This document shows, one piece after another, positions 24,101 to 39,600 of a stretch of 64,000 nt of DNA. The stretch spans positions 1,066,571-1,130,570 of the forward strand of contig JASEVX010000005.1 in NCBI GenBank assembly GCA_031761405.1, in the 5' to 3' direction. The notes under the pieces were generated by a model. That model saw nothing but the letters and a program-made list of their open reading frames with translations. It was not told the DNA's origin and did not search any database. Made by a program: the position numbers and the translations under genes. Position 1 is the first letter of the stretch. Each line of letters begins with the position of its first letter. The DNA is from Serripes groenlandicus (lineage: Eukaryota; Mollusca; Bivalvia; Cardiida; Cardiidae).

Positions 24101-27100
24101 TCATATACATGTATGAACACGTTTTCCTTCTGTCACAACGTTTTCAAAAGTCGTCTGCTTTGCAGATGTGACGAACTGCGTGTGTATTATACAAATAGTA
24201 AGATCAATAGATATACAAAGTCATTATCCCATACGTATAAATAGTACCGTTTACGGTGTGTAATACTTACTTGTACATTTACCAGTTTGTGTTTCACACT
24301 CTGTTTTAATACCGATATTGAATGTCTTTTAACAGATCGCATTGTCCTTCGACTGAAAGTCTGAAAAAAAAGTGCATGAATCGGGTTATGTACAAATAAA
24401 ACAAAACTTCCGAGTATTTTGACGACTTACAAAAGCCATTGTGTTGTGTTCATGTGATACGGATTCCCAAATCATATTGAAGGGGTATGTAAGTGGTAGC
24501 GTGGCGATTCTGATGAGAGGGTGTATATACAGAAGTAAATGGTAAGTAAAGACTCTGATATGACGATGCATACACAATAGTAAATGGGACAATGGGGACT
24601 TGGGACTATCATGAGAAATTGGGGACATTAATGGGAGGGTGTATATAAATAAGTAAATGGGACAGTTTGCACACTCAAAGTGGGGATACTGCTTGAACGG
24701 TGTATATACAGTAGTACATTGGACATTGGGGGCATTGCTAGGGAATATAAAGTAGTAAATGGGGTAATTTGAACTCTGATGGGACAGTGAGGACACTGAT
24801 GGGTGATGATATAAAAAACAATTGTGAATCTATAGAGTAGTAAATGGACAGTGGAGCACTACTTGTACGTTGAATAGGACAAGGGAGACTCTGATGGGAC
24901 AGTGGGGACACTGATGGGAGGGTGTATATACAGAAATAAATGGGACTGAGTGGGATATTGATTGGTGGGATATAAACAGTAGTTAATAGGACAATTGTGA
25001 CTCTGATTGGACAGTAAAGACACTGATGGAAGAGTTCATATAGAGCAGTAAATTGGACAATTGGACACTGCTCGGACGGTGAATATACAGTAATAAATTG
25101 GACAATGCGAACTCTGAAGGGAAAGTGGGGACACTGATGGGAGGTGGTATACAATGTAGTAAATGAGACAGTGGGGCATTGCTGAGACGGTGAAAATAGA
25201 GTAGTAAATGGGACAATTCGACTCTGATTTGACAGTGAGGACAGTGATGGGATGTTGTTTATACAATAGTAAGGGGACAGTGAGGAAACTGATGGGGGGT
25301 GTTTATACAGTAGTAAATGGGACACTGACGGGAGTATGTATGTACAGTAGTAAATGGGACAGTAAGGACACTGATGGTAGGGTGTATATACAGTAGTAAA
25401 TAGGCAACATAGGACACTGATGGGAGAGTGTTATATACGGTAGTAAATGGGACAGTTAGAACACGGATGGGATGGTGTATATACAGTAGTAAATGGGACA
25501 TTGGGGGCACTGCTAGGACGGTGAATATACCGTAGTAAATTGGACAGTTGGAACTCTGATGGGAAAGTTTGGACACTGTAGGGAGAGTTTATATACATTA
25601 GTAGATTGGACAGTGGGGACACTGATGGGAGGGTGTATATACATTAGTAAATTGGATAGTGTGGACACCGTTATTATGGTGAATATACGGTAGTAAATAG
25701 GACAATTGGGATGGTGATGACACTAATGGGACGGTTTTATTTGAAGGGACTATGTATATACAGTAGTAAATTAGGCAGTGTATACACAGTAGTAAATGGG
25801 ACAGTGGGGACACTGATGGGACGGTTCATTATCCAGTAGTAAATGGGACAGTGTATTTACAGTAATAAGTGCCACACCGGAAACTCTGAATGTGTATAAA
25901 CAGTTGGCAAGTGGAAAATGGCAACAGTAGTAAATGGGACATCCGGGACTCTTAGAAGACGTTGTATATACCAGGGATGGGAACGAATACTGAAAACAAT
26001 ATTCAAATATTCATTTTACTTATTCTAATATATTCACATGTACACCTGTAATTCCAATGTTAATTAATGTCCCTTTTCATTTGACACGAATTCATTTAAG
26101 CTGCGTTCTGTGAAAATCAACTTGAAAGCTCTTAACTTGTTCGACATTGTACGCCAAAAAACGTCATAGAATGTATCTTTAAACATATAAACGACATTGT
26201 AAAATGTATGCACGGGCAAATATTGGATTACCGGATGCATAAGAATCATAATATTTGAAAGAGTAGTGCTCTTAATTGCTTTTGCACCTAGTTGGTTTGC
26301 GAGAAATACTGTATTAAAATTCTGATCCGAAATGTGCACGTTGTTGATATCATTTGCTTCAAATCTTGTCAATATTGTTAAGACAGGTAAATGTAACAAA
26401 GTTACTCACATTATTACAGACATAGTCAATCACCCAGTAATCAAACATATATACAATAACTTTTAACCTCTCTAAAGATTTGATAAAGTCTTAATTGCTT
26501 CGCTAGCCAGACACAGTCAGATACTGAAGAAAGGGTTTCAAAGGTTAGTATAAATATTTCAAGAATTTTATCTCAAAGGATAAGCATGGTATCGGAACTT
26601 GCATATCGGTGGCTATTTCATTGAGAAATATCTCAGCGCAATGAAGATAAATCTTTCTGTAAGTAAACAATTTGAAGTTTTTGTATATATTTGACAAATA
26701 TGAAGCCATACTTCTAGTTTTATTTGAGATATTCAAGAAGCTACAGATCGAACAGAATAGACAAAAACATTGTATAGTGTAACCTTTACAATTGGTTTAG
26801 ACGAATATAGACTCCAAGATGACCCCAAAAGTACAACCAAAAATTCGAGGAAAAAGCGATTCCAAAATGCCGTGAAGTCAAAGTTCAAACGGAAGTGACA
26901 ATTAAATTCTCGTACAATAAGACATTCGTAAATAGATTTATCGAACTAAATGATTCTTATGGATTACCTTTGAGGATGAGTTATTAATCGCTTGCTCCTC
27001 ATCTGTAAAGACAAAGAAAAGAAAATAGATTGTTTGTTACTTAGTGCCGTTTTCAGAAATGTTTCAGTCTTAAAAAGGTGACAAGAACGCCTATCCATAT

Positions 27101-30100
27101 ATTTCATGGCCTTCTCACACCAGTACTCAACATTATAGTATGTCCAAGCCACTGACAGCAGTTCCACACAGATTTTGATCCTACTGGCGGGAATGGAATG
27201 ATACTTGTCATATTAAGTTTTTTCAAACATCGGAAAGAATATTGGCCAAACTGGGTTTCGAACGCATATCCTATGGATTAACATCCTGCATTGCTATTGA
27301 CTGGGCCCGTATTTTCCAAACATTCTTAACCAATTGTAATTCTTAAATTTGAAGAAGTAAAATTATCTCTGATTGGCTAAACCACAATGGTGATTTCTGA
27401 AAATGTTGGACAACATAAAAAAAAGGATATTCATATCCAACTAGATTGGATAAATTAATTTCGTAATTGCTCTGTCCTATTGGAATAGCATGAAATCGAA
27501 AAGAAACGCTTACTAACTTGTTGTCAACTTGATTTAAGACAAGCAATCAATTTACGCTGTTTGTTATTCGAAATAATATTTAGATATTTTTGCCAATAGA
27601 AGTATAAATCGCTCAAAAAGAATTGCAGCTGATCATTCAAACACGGGTATCCTTTTTATTCCTCTGTATTGTATAAAGTGGCCCTAAACTAACTCACCAA
27701 CATAGAAGACACCGTCTCGGTAGGATGTGCCTCTGATATTATCGAAGTATTCATACAGTTTATTCGTCCAGTTCCCGGCCGATCGAATATGAAGCCACAG
27801 CTGACCTATAAATATTAAACATTGCACGAGTCTGTCAGACGAACAGTACTCTGCAGGATGTATGATCAATGGGAATTTATACCATCCTGCGTTTCCCCGT
27901 CGTCTGGTTATGATATAGAAGAAGTTTGAGAATGTATGCAGAATAGTCAGAAGGTCAAAGACCAATATAGTATTATATTAAAAAAGGAACAAGACAAACA
28001 CAAAACCTTACAAGCAATAACATATCAAACATGACAGCAAGTAGTCTTGAGTTACCTGTCCCTACCATTACATTATAGGGTCAGGCAAATACCAATAATG
28101 TAAGTCTTGAGTTACCTGTTCCTATCAGTACATTATAGGATCAGGCATACACCAATAAAGGTAGTCTTAAGTTAGCTGTCCCTACCGTTAGATTAAAGTG
28201 TCGGACATATACCAATAATTGTAGACTGGAGTTACCTGCTCCTACCATTATATTAAATTGTCGGGCATACACATATAATGTTAGTTTGAAGTTGACTGCC
28301 CCTACCATTACACTATTCGATCAGGAATACAATAATAATGGTAATCTGCAGTTACCTGCCCCTAACATTAGATTATCCGATGGGGTATACAATAATGAGG
28401 TTAATCTGAAGTAACCTGCCTAAATAATGTTAAACTGGAGTTAAATGTCTTTACCATTACATCATAGGTCCAGGCATACACCAATAATGTTAGTCCGCAG
28501 TTACATGTATTTACTATTACATTATTGGGTCAGGTAAACACCATACAGGTAGTCTGGAGTAACCTGCCTATACCATTACATTATAAGGTCAGGCATACAC
28601 CAATTATTGTAATCTGGAGTTACCTGCCCGTATAAGGCCCGGGCATACACCATTTCTAGAGTTACCCTTACATTCCTTCCATTACATTATAGCCATACAT
28701 CAATATTGGATCTGCCACTTTGACATGGGTCAGCAATCAAATTTGTTAAAGAGACAAACTTATTGAGGACCATCCGGTTTTACCTTTCAAATTCGAAAAA
28801 ATCGTGTATTGATTCTGAACATCACGTTGAATTTGTACACTGTAGAATTAACGAAAACCAAGAGAAGGGATATTCAAGAGGAGGGAACTAATCTCGTCGC
28901 CATTTATTGTTCATGCCAGACATACATATTTAGTGCAGTCAACCATAAACATAAACTAATCGAACATGATCAGATATGATGAATTCATCAGTAATGACCT
29001 CGCGATAACTCAAACATGTGATAATTCGAATATTTCGATTAACGCGAACACATTCATTGAACGGATCTATATTTAAAATCATTAGAACGGCAGCATTACA
29101 ACTGATTTGTTTTTCATAATTAAAAAAATAAATTAAAATAAATTACGCAGCTTAAAAATGCTTACATTAATTTAGCTTAATTCAATAGATCCCTTGAACA
29201 CAAAGCTATATATGAGTTAGTCAGGGGTTACCTATATCTACTATTACATTATAGGAAATACTGGATCTGCCCTTGTGTAAAAAAGCAAAATGCTATATAT
29301 AGAAAAAAACCAGTCTGTGATTCAACCGGTTTAACCTTTCAAAATGCGAAAATAGTTTGCTTCTTTATTTATATTTTGATTCCAAATATCACGTTGTCTT
29401 AGTCTACTCTAGAGTCTATATTTAATAATGATAAATAAGTAAAATTGACAAATCTAGTCGCTATTTTTGGTTTAAGGTAGACGTACTAATTTACGCCGGG
29501 TGCCAGACTATTTGTCATTTACGATATCGAGTTATCGCGAGACCACTGTCATACTCCTAGGGTGGTTACCTCCCCTGTTATAATGCCATCGAATATATAG
29601 GGAGCGGTACAGGTTTATCAAAACTGGCAGAATTCTGCCCATGGTATTTTCCGAGAATTCCAACGAAACTTGCCATACTCTGTGTGTAAAACGGCTAGCA
29701 TATTTCCACTGAAAGCGCTCGAGATACACAAAGTCTTAGCAGGTTTAATCATGATAGTGTGTATAAATTTGAGTATTTTGCCTCAAACTAGCTTTGTTTG
29801 CAACGAAAATCCAAATCATCGGTAGTTTGACAAGTTTGACAGTTTTAAATAACGCAAAATGTTTTCTATACAGTTGAATTGGATTGACCGCAGCACATCC
29901 AGTCAGAACCAGTGCGATATTAGCCTTTACAGGTTGTCATATATGTATGTTCAACGAGGAACCAATTTATAACGAGTTGTGATCGTGATCATGTCTTATG
30001 TCATACAGACAATCACAACCAACATGTTCAGGTAAAACAAGTATATTCTACATAATGGTTCAAGTAACTTGATAATAGCAATACAAACAAACAACCATGT

Positions 30101-33100
30101 TTATGTAAAACTATGTTCATATTAAACAATATTCCTCATTCAGACCTTAAATAATAAAAAAAATCTGAATAACGGGTACAGTATAGCCAAATAACTTAAT
30201 AAACCATATCAAAGGAAATTACTGAATGTACTGACCGCTCATTTCCGGAGCCGAGCTGATTGTAAATGGATGCCAATCGTACTTCGCGATGACGGGTATC
30301 TGGAGAAATATGTAATCCCCTGGTTGATAGTGGAACTTCTCTGGACGGTTTATAACTAGATGGGTTACCTACATTGGTTAAATGAGAAACATATGCTGGT
30401 GCTATCAAAACAAATATGACGGCAGTCTTTCCCTTTTGCAATTCTCGATTCGCAAGCTAAACTATTAACAAAGCATTATATAAGTGAAACGCAATGAGGA
30501 GATCTAGTTTTACAGTACATATCATTTGCGGCTCGTTTCAAGAAAAACGACCTTCAGAAGTTTTAAAAAAACATGTATCAGCCATAAACATTTGAAATAC
30601 CAAAGTCGTTTTGTTTTCTAAACTGTTCTCATATGGACTGATATATGGCAAACAGTGAAAACGAATCTTCTTCTTCGCTAGTTGGAAACACGGGAGGTTC
30701 TAGATCTGTTTTGGCTAAGAAAAAAATATTGATTTACATCGATTGTGGAACAAATAAGAATGATGTCTTATTAATCACACTCGATGTACGCGGTATTATT
30801 GAATCGAAAAGGTCTACTGCACCATTCCCTTGGTTCTAATTTTGGTTTTGCATGGTTCATTAGTTGTACGAACCTTGGAGTGTAAGAGATTGACTTCCTT
30901 TATCCATGTATCTCCATACAGGGCTTTCTTTAACATTTTTGAGCTAAACACCTTCTCTACAATCAGTATTATCCCAGGGAGTAGGAACCACTTCCAGAAC
31001 TGATATCCGTGCATCAGTAGCAATATCCAGAATGGGATGTATAGTAAATGGACTAGATAGAAAATCTGGAAAGATAAAATTAAAATATGTATGAGTGCAT
31101 CTATAAAAAACGGTGCACAACGTCATATCTGAATAATGAAGGTTCAGATCAGCCTTTACAGAGTTATTTTCCTTCTTCTGAAAATATGTTCATGTTGACA
31201 GAGACTTCTTGTGTTAGAAATATGCAAATAGTATATACCTAAATAACTTCTGAGAATGGACTGGCTGATCAGGACGTTCATTGTCCCAAAAGCAAATTTG
31301 TACATTTTGCCATAGACGGTCTCATACATTTGAAAGAATATATTGCATTTTATATCCCTACAAGTTTTATATTTAGTCGGATGACCGTGCACAATTATAG
31401 AACATGATTTATTCAATAAATGTAAAGGTTTGCTTCGGAGATATGTTGAGGAGTTTTGTAAAAGATGGTTATCTTACTTGTATGTGTTACATCCTAACCG
31501 CAATTTAGCCCTTAGTGTATTTTTGTATCTTAGTAAATTTGGTACAGTTTACAGATACAGTTTGATCAAGATCAACTTTGTTCAACTTTGTTCACATATT
31601 ACTGACACAAGCTGATAGTGAGCTTCTGTAAACGTGTACTAGATTCTGATAAGACTGGGATAAGGTTCATGTTGACTTTTTGGAACAATGTAGATCCAGA
31701 CCGGCCTGTACATCTGCACAGTTTGATTAAGATTTACACTGTTCACATAATATTTACACAAACGCATTATGCAGCTTCTGTAAACTTGGTTGTAGATTCT
31801 GATAAAACGGACCCATATATTATAAATCGGTTTTGTAATTACAAGGTTTTGGCTTATATTAATCACGCTCGGTGTCGCTTCCTGGCATCTTTTATGCTGA
31901 ACAATCCCATATGAAAAACCGCTCATCATCACGCGATTCTAAACCGGGACGTTTGGTATGTGAGGCCGATGCTCTACCATCAACTTCCACTAGTGTCATC
32001 GAGGGTGTGTATTTACGGCAATAATTTGGCAATGAAATGGAATAGCTCAATAAATGAAAGTATAATTATTGAAAAGAATTGAAAATATTGGGAAAAAACG
32101 ATGAGCAATTTCTTCTTTTGCAACACAGTATTTTAAAGTCGTTTGCTGCAGATGCGTCAAAATGCGTCCACAAGTGGATTTGAGTTAAAGCTAATTCTGT
32201 GTTATTGGGTGCCGTCTGTAGTAAACACTACTATACATAAAACGTGTATTACCACACAGCTATTTATACACTAATCATGCTATTGTGTCTACTGGATGCA
32301 TCAGGTCAAACGAAATGGCAAACATTGCAACAAATTCGTTCACGACGACAGAACAGACCAAGCAGGAATTGATCGGATAATGACGTCACAATGGACGATG
32401 ATGGTATTATCCGAACTTATGTCCGTATTTATACATGTACCACTTTACAATTCACAATGTTATTGTATTACAAGGCCACCGGCCCATACACATACATATA
32501 CACCTCATAAATACTAACATCATGTGTTTCAGTTGTTCGTTTCATCGAAGCATAGTATATAAACATAAAAAAGTTTCTGTTTATTGTCATACCAGTACTT
32601 GCCATTAGTATGTAAAATTCATCCAAATTGGTACGCTTTTACAGTTTTTGAGGGATATATTTGAGACGCAATTCGTTATACAGAGGGCATACCATAACAA
32701 AGTGAAATTCACATTCAACAACATTATTACAAAACAAACAGTGTCTAAGGTGACTTTCAATTCCTAAATGACGGCCCTTTTCTACCATAAGATCATGAGC
32801 ATGACAAATATGATTCAGCAGCAAAATAAGTTTTAAAGTAATAAGTGTAAGACAGCTTGCTATTACTGAAGAATTCATGCCATATTTGGTAGAACTGATC
32901 TTTCAACTTTCTTTCATAAAATGCGATAAAGTGTTTTTTGTTAGATACGCTCCCAAATGGAAACAAAACCATTCATAAAAAGAATCTTTTTCACATCTGA
33001 AACCTAATTTTGATACCAATTTTCATCTAATAGTTTCAACATAACGTAACATTTTTTAATATATCTTTCATTATGCATTTCTTAAATGTGTAACCAATAT

Positions 33101-36100
33101 TTGATACATGTCTTAAATGCTAATATATTTAGCGGGAATGTTCCACCCATCACCAAATACGGCATAATTAACATAATTTTGTGGGGCATGCATATAACGT
33201 TTGCAGGCATATATTTGAACTCTGTCAACATATGATTTTTTTTTAAGTATTTAAAATTTGAACTCTAATGATCCTTTTTAGCAATTTTCCTCCTTTTCGA
33301 AATATGACAATTTTAGTTTTCGTTTAATTTACATTCAGCTGACAATCAGTGCAGTTTTTTTGTAAGACATTTGGTTGTATCTGGAGACCACTAACCGTGT
33401 CAATCGTCAGCAAACCTTAAAGAGAATTTTTACAATAGATCAGGAGATAGTTATATCACTGAGAACCACTATTTCGAATCGCAGATTCGAGATCATTAAA
33501 AAAAATGGGAAATAAAACAGGGCTTAACTTACAACCTTGACGTAAAACCAACTCGACAAATGCATAATATAGAGCATCATTATTTGTATCTCTAACAAAT
33601 GCTAACAGAAGATTTTAGCAAATTACCTGTAAAACGGTGTTGCCGTATGGATGTACATTTTGACCCGTTGACTGAATCAAATGCTTTTCTAAAGTCTATA
33701 AAAGCAACATATAATGTTCTCCTCCGTTTGCAAAGATATTTACTAATTACTGCTTGAAGTATAAAAGCATTGTCGATTGTTAATGATGACGTCAACAATT
33801 TCAAACAAATCTTACCTGGAAGAATCCGCTTCGTCTGATGAATGAAATCGAACAGAGAACCATGGGCAGGAGGAGAAGAGCCAGTAACCAGCCGGTCATG
33901 TACGCACTTCCGGTCATGATGCCGTGTCCCATCTTTGCTTTAGTTGTGAATAAAATTTCCCAGGTTTTAATCGTCATGTTACCGCTATTCTTGGCAAAAT
34001 AATCTGACGAAAGATGATATAAAATAGTATTCGACCTCTCCTATATATACAACAAATATGCAGAATATGAAGAACTTCTAAAAATGATAGTGTGTTTACG
34101 GAAAATATAGTTGAAAACACTGTGGCAAAAAGCGAAATTGCACATTATGAGTAACTTGTTTTTTAGTCACAATATTAAAGAAAACGTATAGTGTAGAGGC
34201 GTCAGCAAGCTTCTACATGTAGGAAAGGGATACATACTTTATTTGAACATTTGATTAATGACGTTTTCAACAGTTTTTCAGCTATATCACGGTTAAAGTA
34301 CATTAACTGCTGTCTGACTATTTAGTAGATACAGTTATATCACGGTTATAGAACATACACTTCGGTGTGACTAGTTAGTAGATACAGTTATTTCACGGTT
34401 ATAGTACATTAAATCCGATCCGACTACTTAGTAGATACAGTTATATCACGGTTGTAGTACAATTTCTTTTGTCTGACTAGTTAGGAGATACAGTTATATC
34501 ACGGTTATAGTACATTAACTCCGGTATGACTAGTTAGTATATACAGTTATATCACGGTTATAGTACATTAACTCCGGTCTGACTAGTTAGTAGATACAGT
34601 TATATCACGGTTATAGTACAGTAACTCCGGTCTGACCAGTAGGTAGATACAGTTATATTACGGTTATAGTACATTAACTCCGGTCTGACTAGTTAGTAGA
34701 TACAGTTATATCACCGTTATAGTACAGTAACTCGGGTCTGACTAGTTAGTAGATACAATTATATCACAGTTATAGTACATTAACTCCGATCCGACTACAG
34801 TTATATCACGGTTGTAGTACAATTTCTCCTGTCTGACTAGTTAGTAGATACAGTTATATCACGGTTATAGTACATCAACTCCGATCTGACTAGTTAGTAG
34901 ATACAGTTATATCACGGTTATAGTACATTAACTCCGGTATGACTAGTTACTATATACAGTTATATCACGGTTATAGTACAATTACTTCGGTCTGACTAGT
35001 TAGTAGATTCAGTTATATCACGGTTATATTACGATAACTCCGGTATGACTAGTTACTATATACAGTTATATCACGGTTATAGTACAATTACTCCGGTTTG
35101 ACTTGGTAATAGATACAGTTATATCACGGTTATAGTACAGTAACTCCGGTCTGACTAGTTAGTATATACAGTTATATCACAGTTATAGTACAATTACTCC
35201 GGTCTGACTAGGTAATAGATACAGTTATATTACGGTTATAGTACAGTAACTCCGGTCTGACTAGGAAGTAGATACAGTTATATCACGGTTATAGTACATT
35301 AACTCCGGTCTGAATAGTTAGTAGATACAGTTATATCACGGTTATAGTACAGTTACTCGGGTCTGACTAGTTAGTAGATGCAATTATTTCACAGTTATTG
35401 TACATTAACTCAGATTCGACTACAGTTATATCACGGTTGTAGTACAATTTCTCCTGTCTGACTAGTTAGTAGATACAGTTATATCACGGTTATAGTACAT
35501 CAACTCAGGTCCGACTAATTAGTAGATACAGTTATATCACGGTTATAGTACATTTACTCCAGTATGACTAGTTAGTATATACAGTTATATCACGGTTATA
35601 GTACAATTACTCCGGTCTGACTTGTTAGTAGATTCAGTTATATCACGGTTATATTACAATAACTCCGGTCTGACTAGTTAGTAGATACAGTTATATCACG
35701 GTTATAGGACATTAACTCCGGTCTGACTAGTTAGTAGATACAGTTATATCACGGTTAAAGTACGATAACTCCGGTCTGACTAGTTAGTAGATACAGTTAT
35801 ATCACGATTATAGTACACTAACTCCGGTCTGACTATTTAGTAGATACAGTTATATCACGGTTATAGTACAATACCTTTGGTCTGACTATTTAGTAGATTC
35901 AGTTATATCACGGTTATATTACGATAACTCCGGTCTGACTATTTAGTAGATACAGTTATATCACGATTATAGTACATAAACTCCAGTCTAGCTATTTATT
36001 AGATACAGTTATATCACGGTTATATATTAACTCCGGTCCTAGGAGTTAGCATATACACTTATATAACGATAGTACAATAACTCCGGTCTGACTATTTAAT

Positions 36101-36566
36101 AGATAGAGTTATATCCCGGTAATAGTACATCAACTCCGGTTGGACTATTCAGTAGATACAGTTATATCACGGTTATAGTTTATTAATTCCGGTCTGACTA
36201 TTTAGTAGATCCATTTATATCAAGGTTATAGTACAATAACTCCGGTCTGACTATTTAATAGATACAGTTATATCACGGATATAGTACATTAACTCCTGTC
36301 TGACTTTTTAGTAGATACAGTTATATCACGGTTATTGTGCATTATCTGCGGTCTAACTAGTTAGTAGATACAATTATATCACGGTTATAGTGACAAGTAG
36401 TATATACAGTTATATCATGGTTATAGTACAATAACTCTGGCCTGACTATTTAGTAGATACAGTTATACCACGGCTATAGTACATTAACTCTGGTTTGACT
36501 ATTTAGTAGATATATTTGTAGCACTCTGGCAAGCTACATCTAATTGTCCATGAGGAAAACACATGA

Positions 36567-36633
<67 letters not shown>

Positions 36634-39600
36634 CCTCTCTCTCTCTCTTTCTTTCTCTCTCTTTCTCTCTCTCTCTCTCTCAGACTCTCCGGCCTGTCTA
36701 TCTGTATGCGACACTCTCCCGCGCTTTTATCCCATATATCCCATATCCCGTATATGGCTATACCGCTCCATGAAGTTAATGCCTCACGTGTATATCTCTA
36801 ATCTCATTGTTTTACATTCGTCAACCTCTTAATAAATGTTCATGCACTTTCTTCCTTTCTGCACATTCTTTATATGTCGGACACGGTTAGTCTTTTTTCC
36901 TTGGCGCTGGCATCACCGGTATTGATGTCGGACATAGTTAGTCTTTTTTCCTTGGCGCTGGCATCACCGGTACTGATGCCGTTTGCGTGGCGACATCACC
37001 TTCGGCTGCAGGCAGTGTCAGATCTATCATCCGTTGTGCCACTTCCCTAGCCATTGTCATGACCAGGTCCATGATGCTTTCCTCCGTCAGAGATGGCATT
37101 TTGAATCTGACTGTAGGTAGCTGTTGCTACCCTGTACGTTTGTTCAAAAAGGTTACACCACTCGTCTGTCATGGTTGAATGTTTGTATCGGTAGTACGTT
37201 ATGGTAGTATACGAATGAATGTCTCTCTGGTTCGTTAATCAGGGTATCAAAAGCATTTGCCAACTAGTTATAAAATGTAATTGTCCCTAGTCCCTACTTG
37301 GATGTCAATCACCAAGCAGATCACTGCACAGCCCTTATGTTGGTGCCTTGTTAGCACAATCAACAAAACCGGCCTATATGATGATATTTTATGATTTCCG
37401 ATGTGATTATAATGTCCACGCCGATAACCACCTAAAAGTAGTATAGGGTTACAATATATATACATGACTACCCTATATTTTGCAGGGTATTTACCACACA
37501 CACAATACAGTTTTAACATAGTTGTTTTCGGATACAGGTACTCCCTTGTCGTCTCCACGGCCCCTGTTACCTCTTCTCCGGACGGCGGTGAAACGGTTGG
37601 CGATTGGTTACCACCATTATTTCCGCCATTATCCATGAATTGGAGCTCAACTTCATTCTGAACCGCCTCGTCCAGCCCTTTTGTCATCCTTTTACGTAAA
37701 CAATTTGGCAGGCAATTAATTAAAAACGCTACATTTTCTTTTGGAACAACATGATAATAATAATATGACCACCACTAGGGCTATACTCAAGCTTATATAA
37801 TACAAAACGCTACGCAAAGAACTTAATTTAATGTTTCTGTTTATTTTAAATTCTAACACTTTAATTAACTTATCGATAGGCAAGTTTCTTATTTCTGATA
37901 AAGTCTCGGAATTTGAATTTCAGAAAGGTTTGCAAATGTATCCTTCAGCTTATCCCATAGCACGTTTTGGGAAAAGTTCACCGCCCTTAGAACAAATGTG
38001 TTGATCATAGTTGAATGGGTAACTCCTACAACATACGGTGCTGCGAGTGTGAAATACTCTATATATGCAATGCATTCCTGTTTGAGCTCCATTACGTCAA
38101 TAGGTGATTTAACTTCAACTTTCGTATGCAGGCCTTTACATACTAAATCAAAATGTAGATCCACCCAAGAAATGATTACCCAAATTGTTTTGGACTAAAA
38201 GGTACGCTATAGGTAAGTTTTCCATAGTTACCGAAGTAAGACAATGTTTATTTGACACAGTTGTAGTGAATAAATTAATGACACACGATTTAACTTTGAC
38301 TGCTGCGTAGATTGGGCTTTGAATTTTTACAGAATTTGACCTAATTTTGACTACACGTTTCTGATACGGTGCCTAAAAGCCAAAAAAGGGCATCGCCAAC
38401 AAATCCTAATGCAGCACATTTTCCGCGATTTCCTACCTTTCGTAATTGGTTAACTTCTTTTTTCATGTCACATCGTAATTTATCTCAATACATTATTTCA
38501 ACAAACCCTTCAGAGCCTTCCGGAAAGGTTCATACATGGTTGTATTTAAGTAAGTCGCAATGGCTTCTTGCAGCATTGTACGCGCTTTGTTTATGTCTTT
38601 CACTATACGAGAAAAGAAATTATCGATCTCATCTAAGTCGATGACAAGAGTAGCCAACCACTTTGCTCTAGTTGTGGATACTTCATTGGTCTTCAAAAAT
38701 AAAACATTGTCTCGCACGACAACGTCCCCTTCACGTAAGCATAAGAACCTACAAATAGTATAACTGTAAAACTGTTTACTAACAACAGATACATGATCTG
38801 CAACAAATAAGGAAACAAAATGAGGATTATATTTACACGAAGCCTACAAACAGAACTGTTGAGTTCTTTTACTTTATGATGTTACTGACTGATTTTACTG
38901 ACTGACTTCCTCCCATCGAAAAATTGAGTGCACGGGCGTGTAATCATCTTCAGAAACAGAACAGGCAGTAAAAGATAAAACAGGATCACCTGTCAATACT
39001 TATTATTGCCATGATTTACGATCGCGAAGTCGACGGCGGAGTTCAAACAACGGAATGTTATCTTGCGATTCACTGTCTGAGCGTACCTTACGATACTGAC
39101 GTGATTATAGTGGCTCATTATCGTCTTAGTCGGACAAATCCGAATCATTGCCAGAACTAACAGGTGGCACAACATAATTAGTTCGTCGGAGATTATGAAC
39201 GTCCTTATCTTGAGGTATTTCCCACGTATTTACATTCGCGAGCCCCAAATGTTGCGCGTGTGCTTTAAACGTATACTCATTTAATTGTTTTTTTTAATAA
39301 ATGTGAATGGAGATGACTGCTCCAGCATGCGATGATAAGGCGTCCACTTAATTTATTTTTCCGAGTTTGGTTTCGATAATAGACTGGATCACCTATCTGA
39401 AATGTAACGTCAGTGGTTTTTGTTGGCATATTCTTTACGTTTCTTTCGTGCTTCATCCCTGTTTTGATGAACAAGAAGGAATGTTTAATGTTGTTGTTTT
39501 AGGGCAATTATATGAGGTTCTTCACCGTGATATTTCCTTCGCGAGCGAAGTACAATATCAATTTGAATAATTACTTCCCGATTATATAGTAACTGAAATG

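Noticed and set aside
24738..25325. 195-codon Cys/Ser/His-rich open frame
   Set aside because: Reverse strand of a minisatellite; overlapping frames on both strands look alike and no start or splice context exists.
36499..36832. Leu/Ser-rich and Arg/Glu-rich open frames
   Set aside because: Pure products of the CT microsatellite; the same holds for 56531-57022 and 61639-62424.
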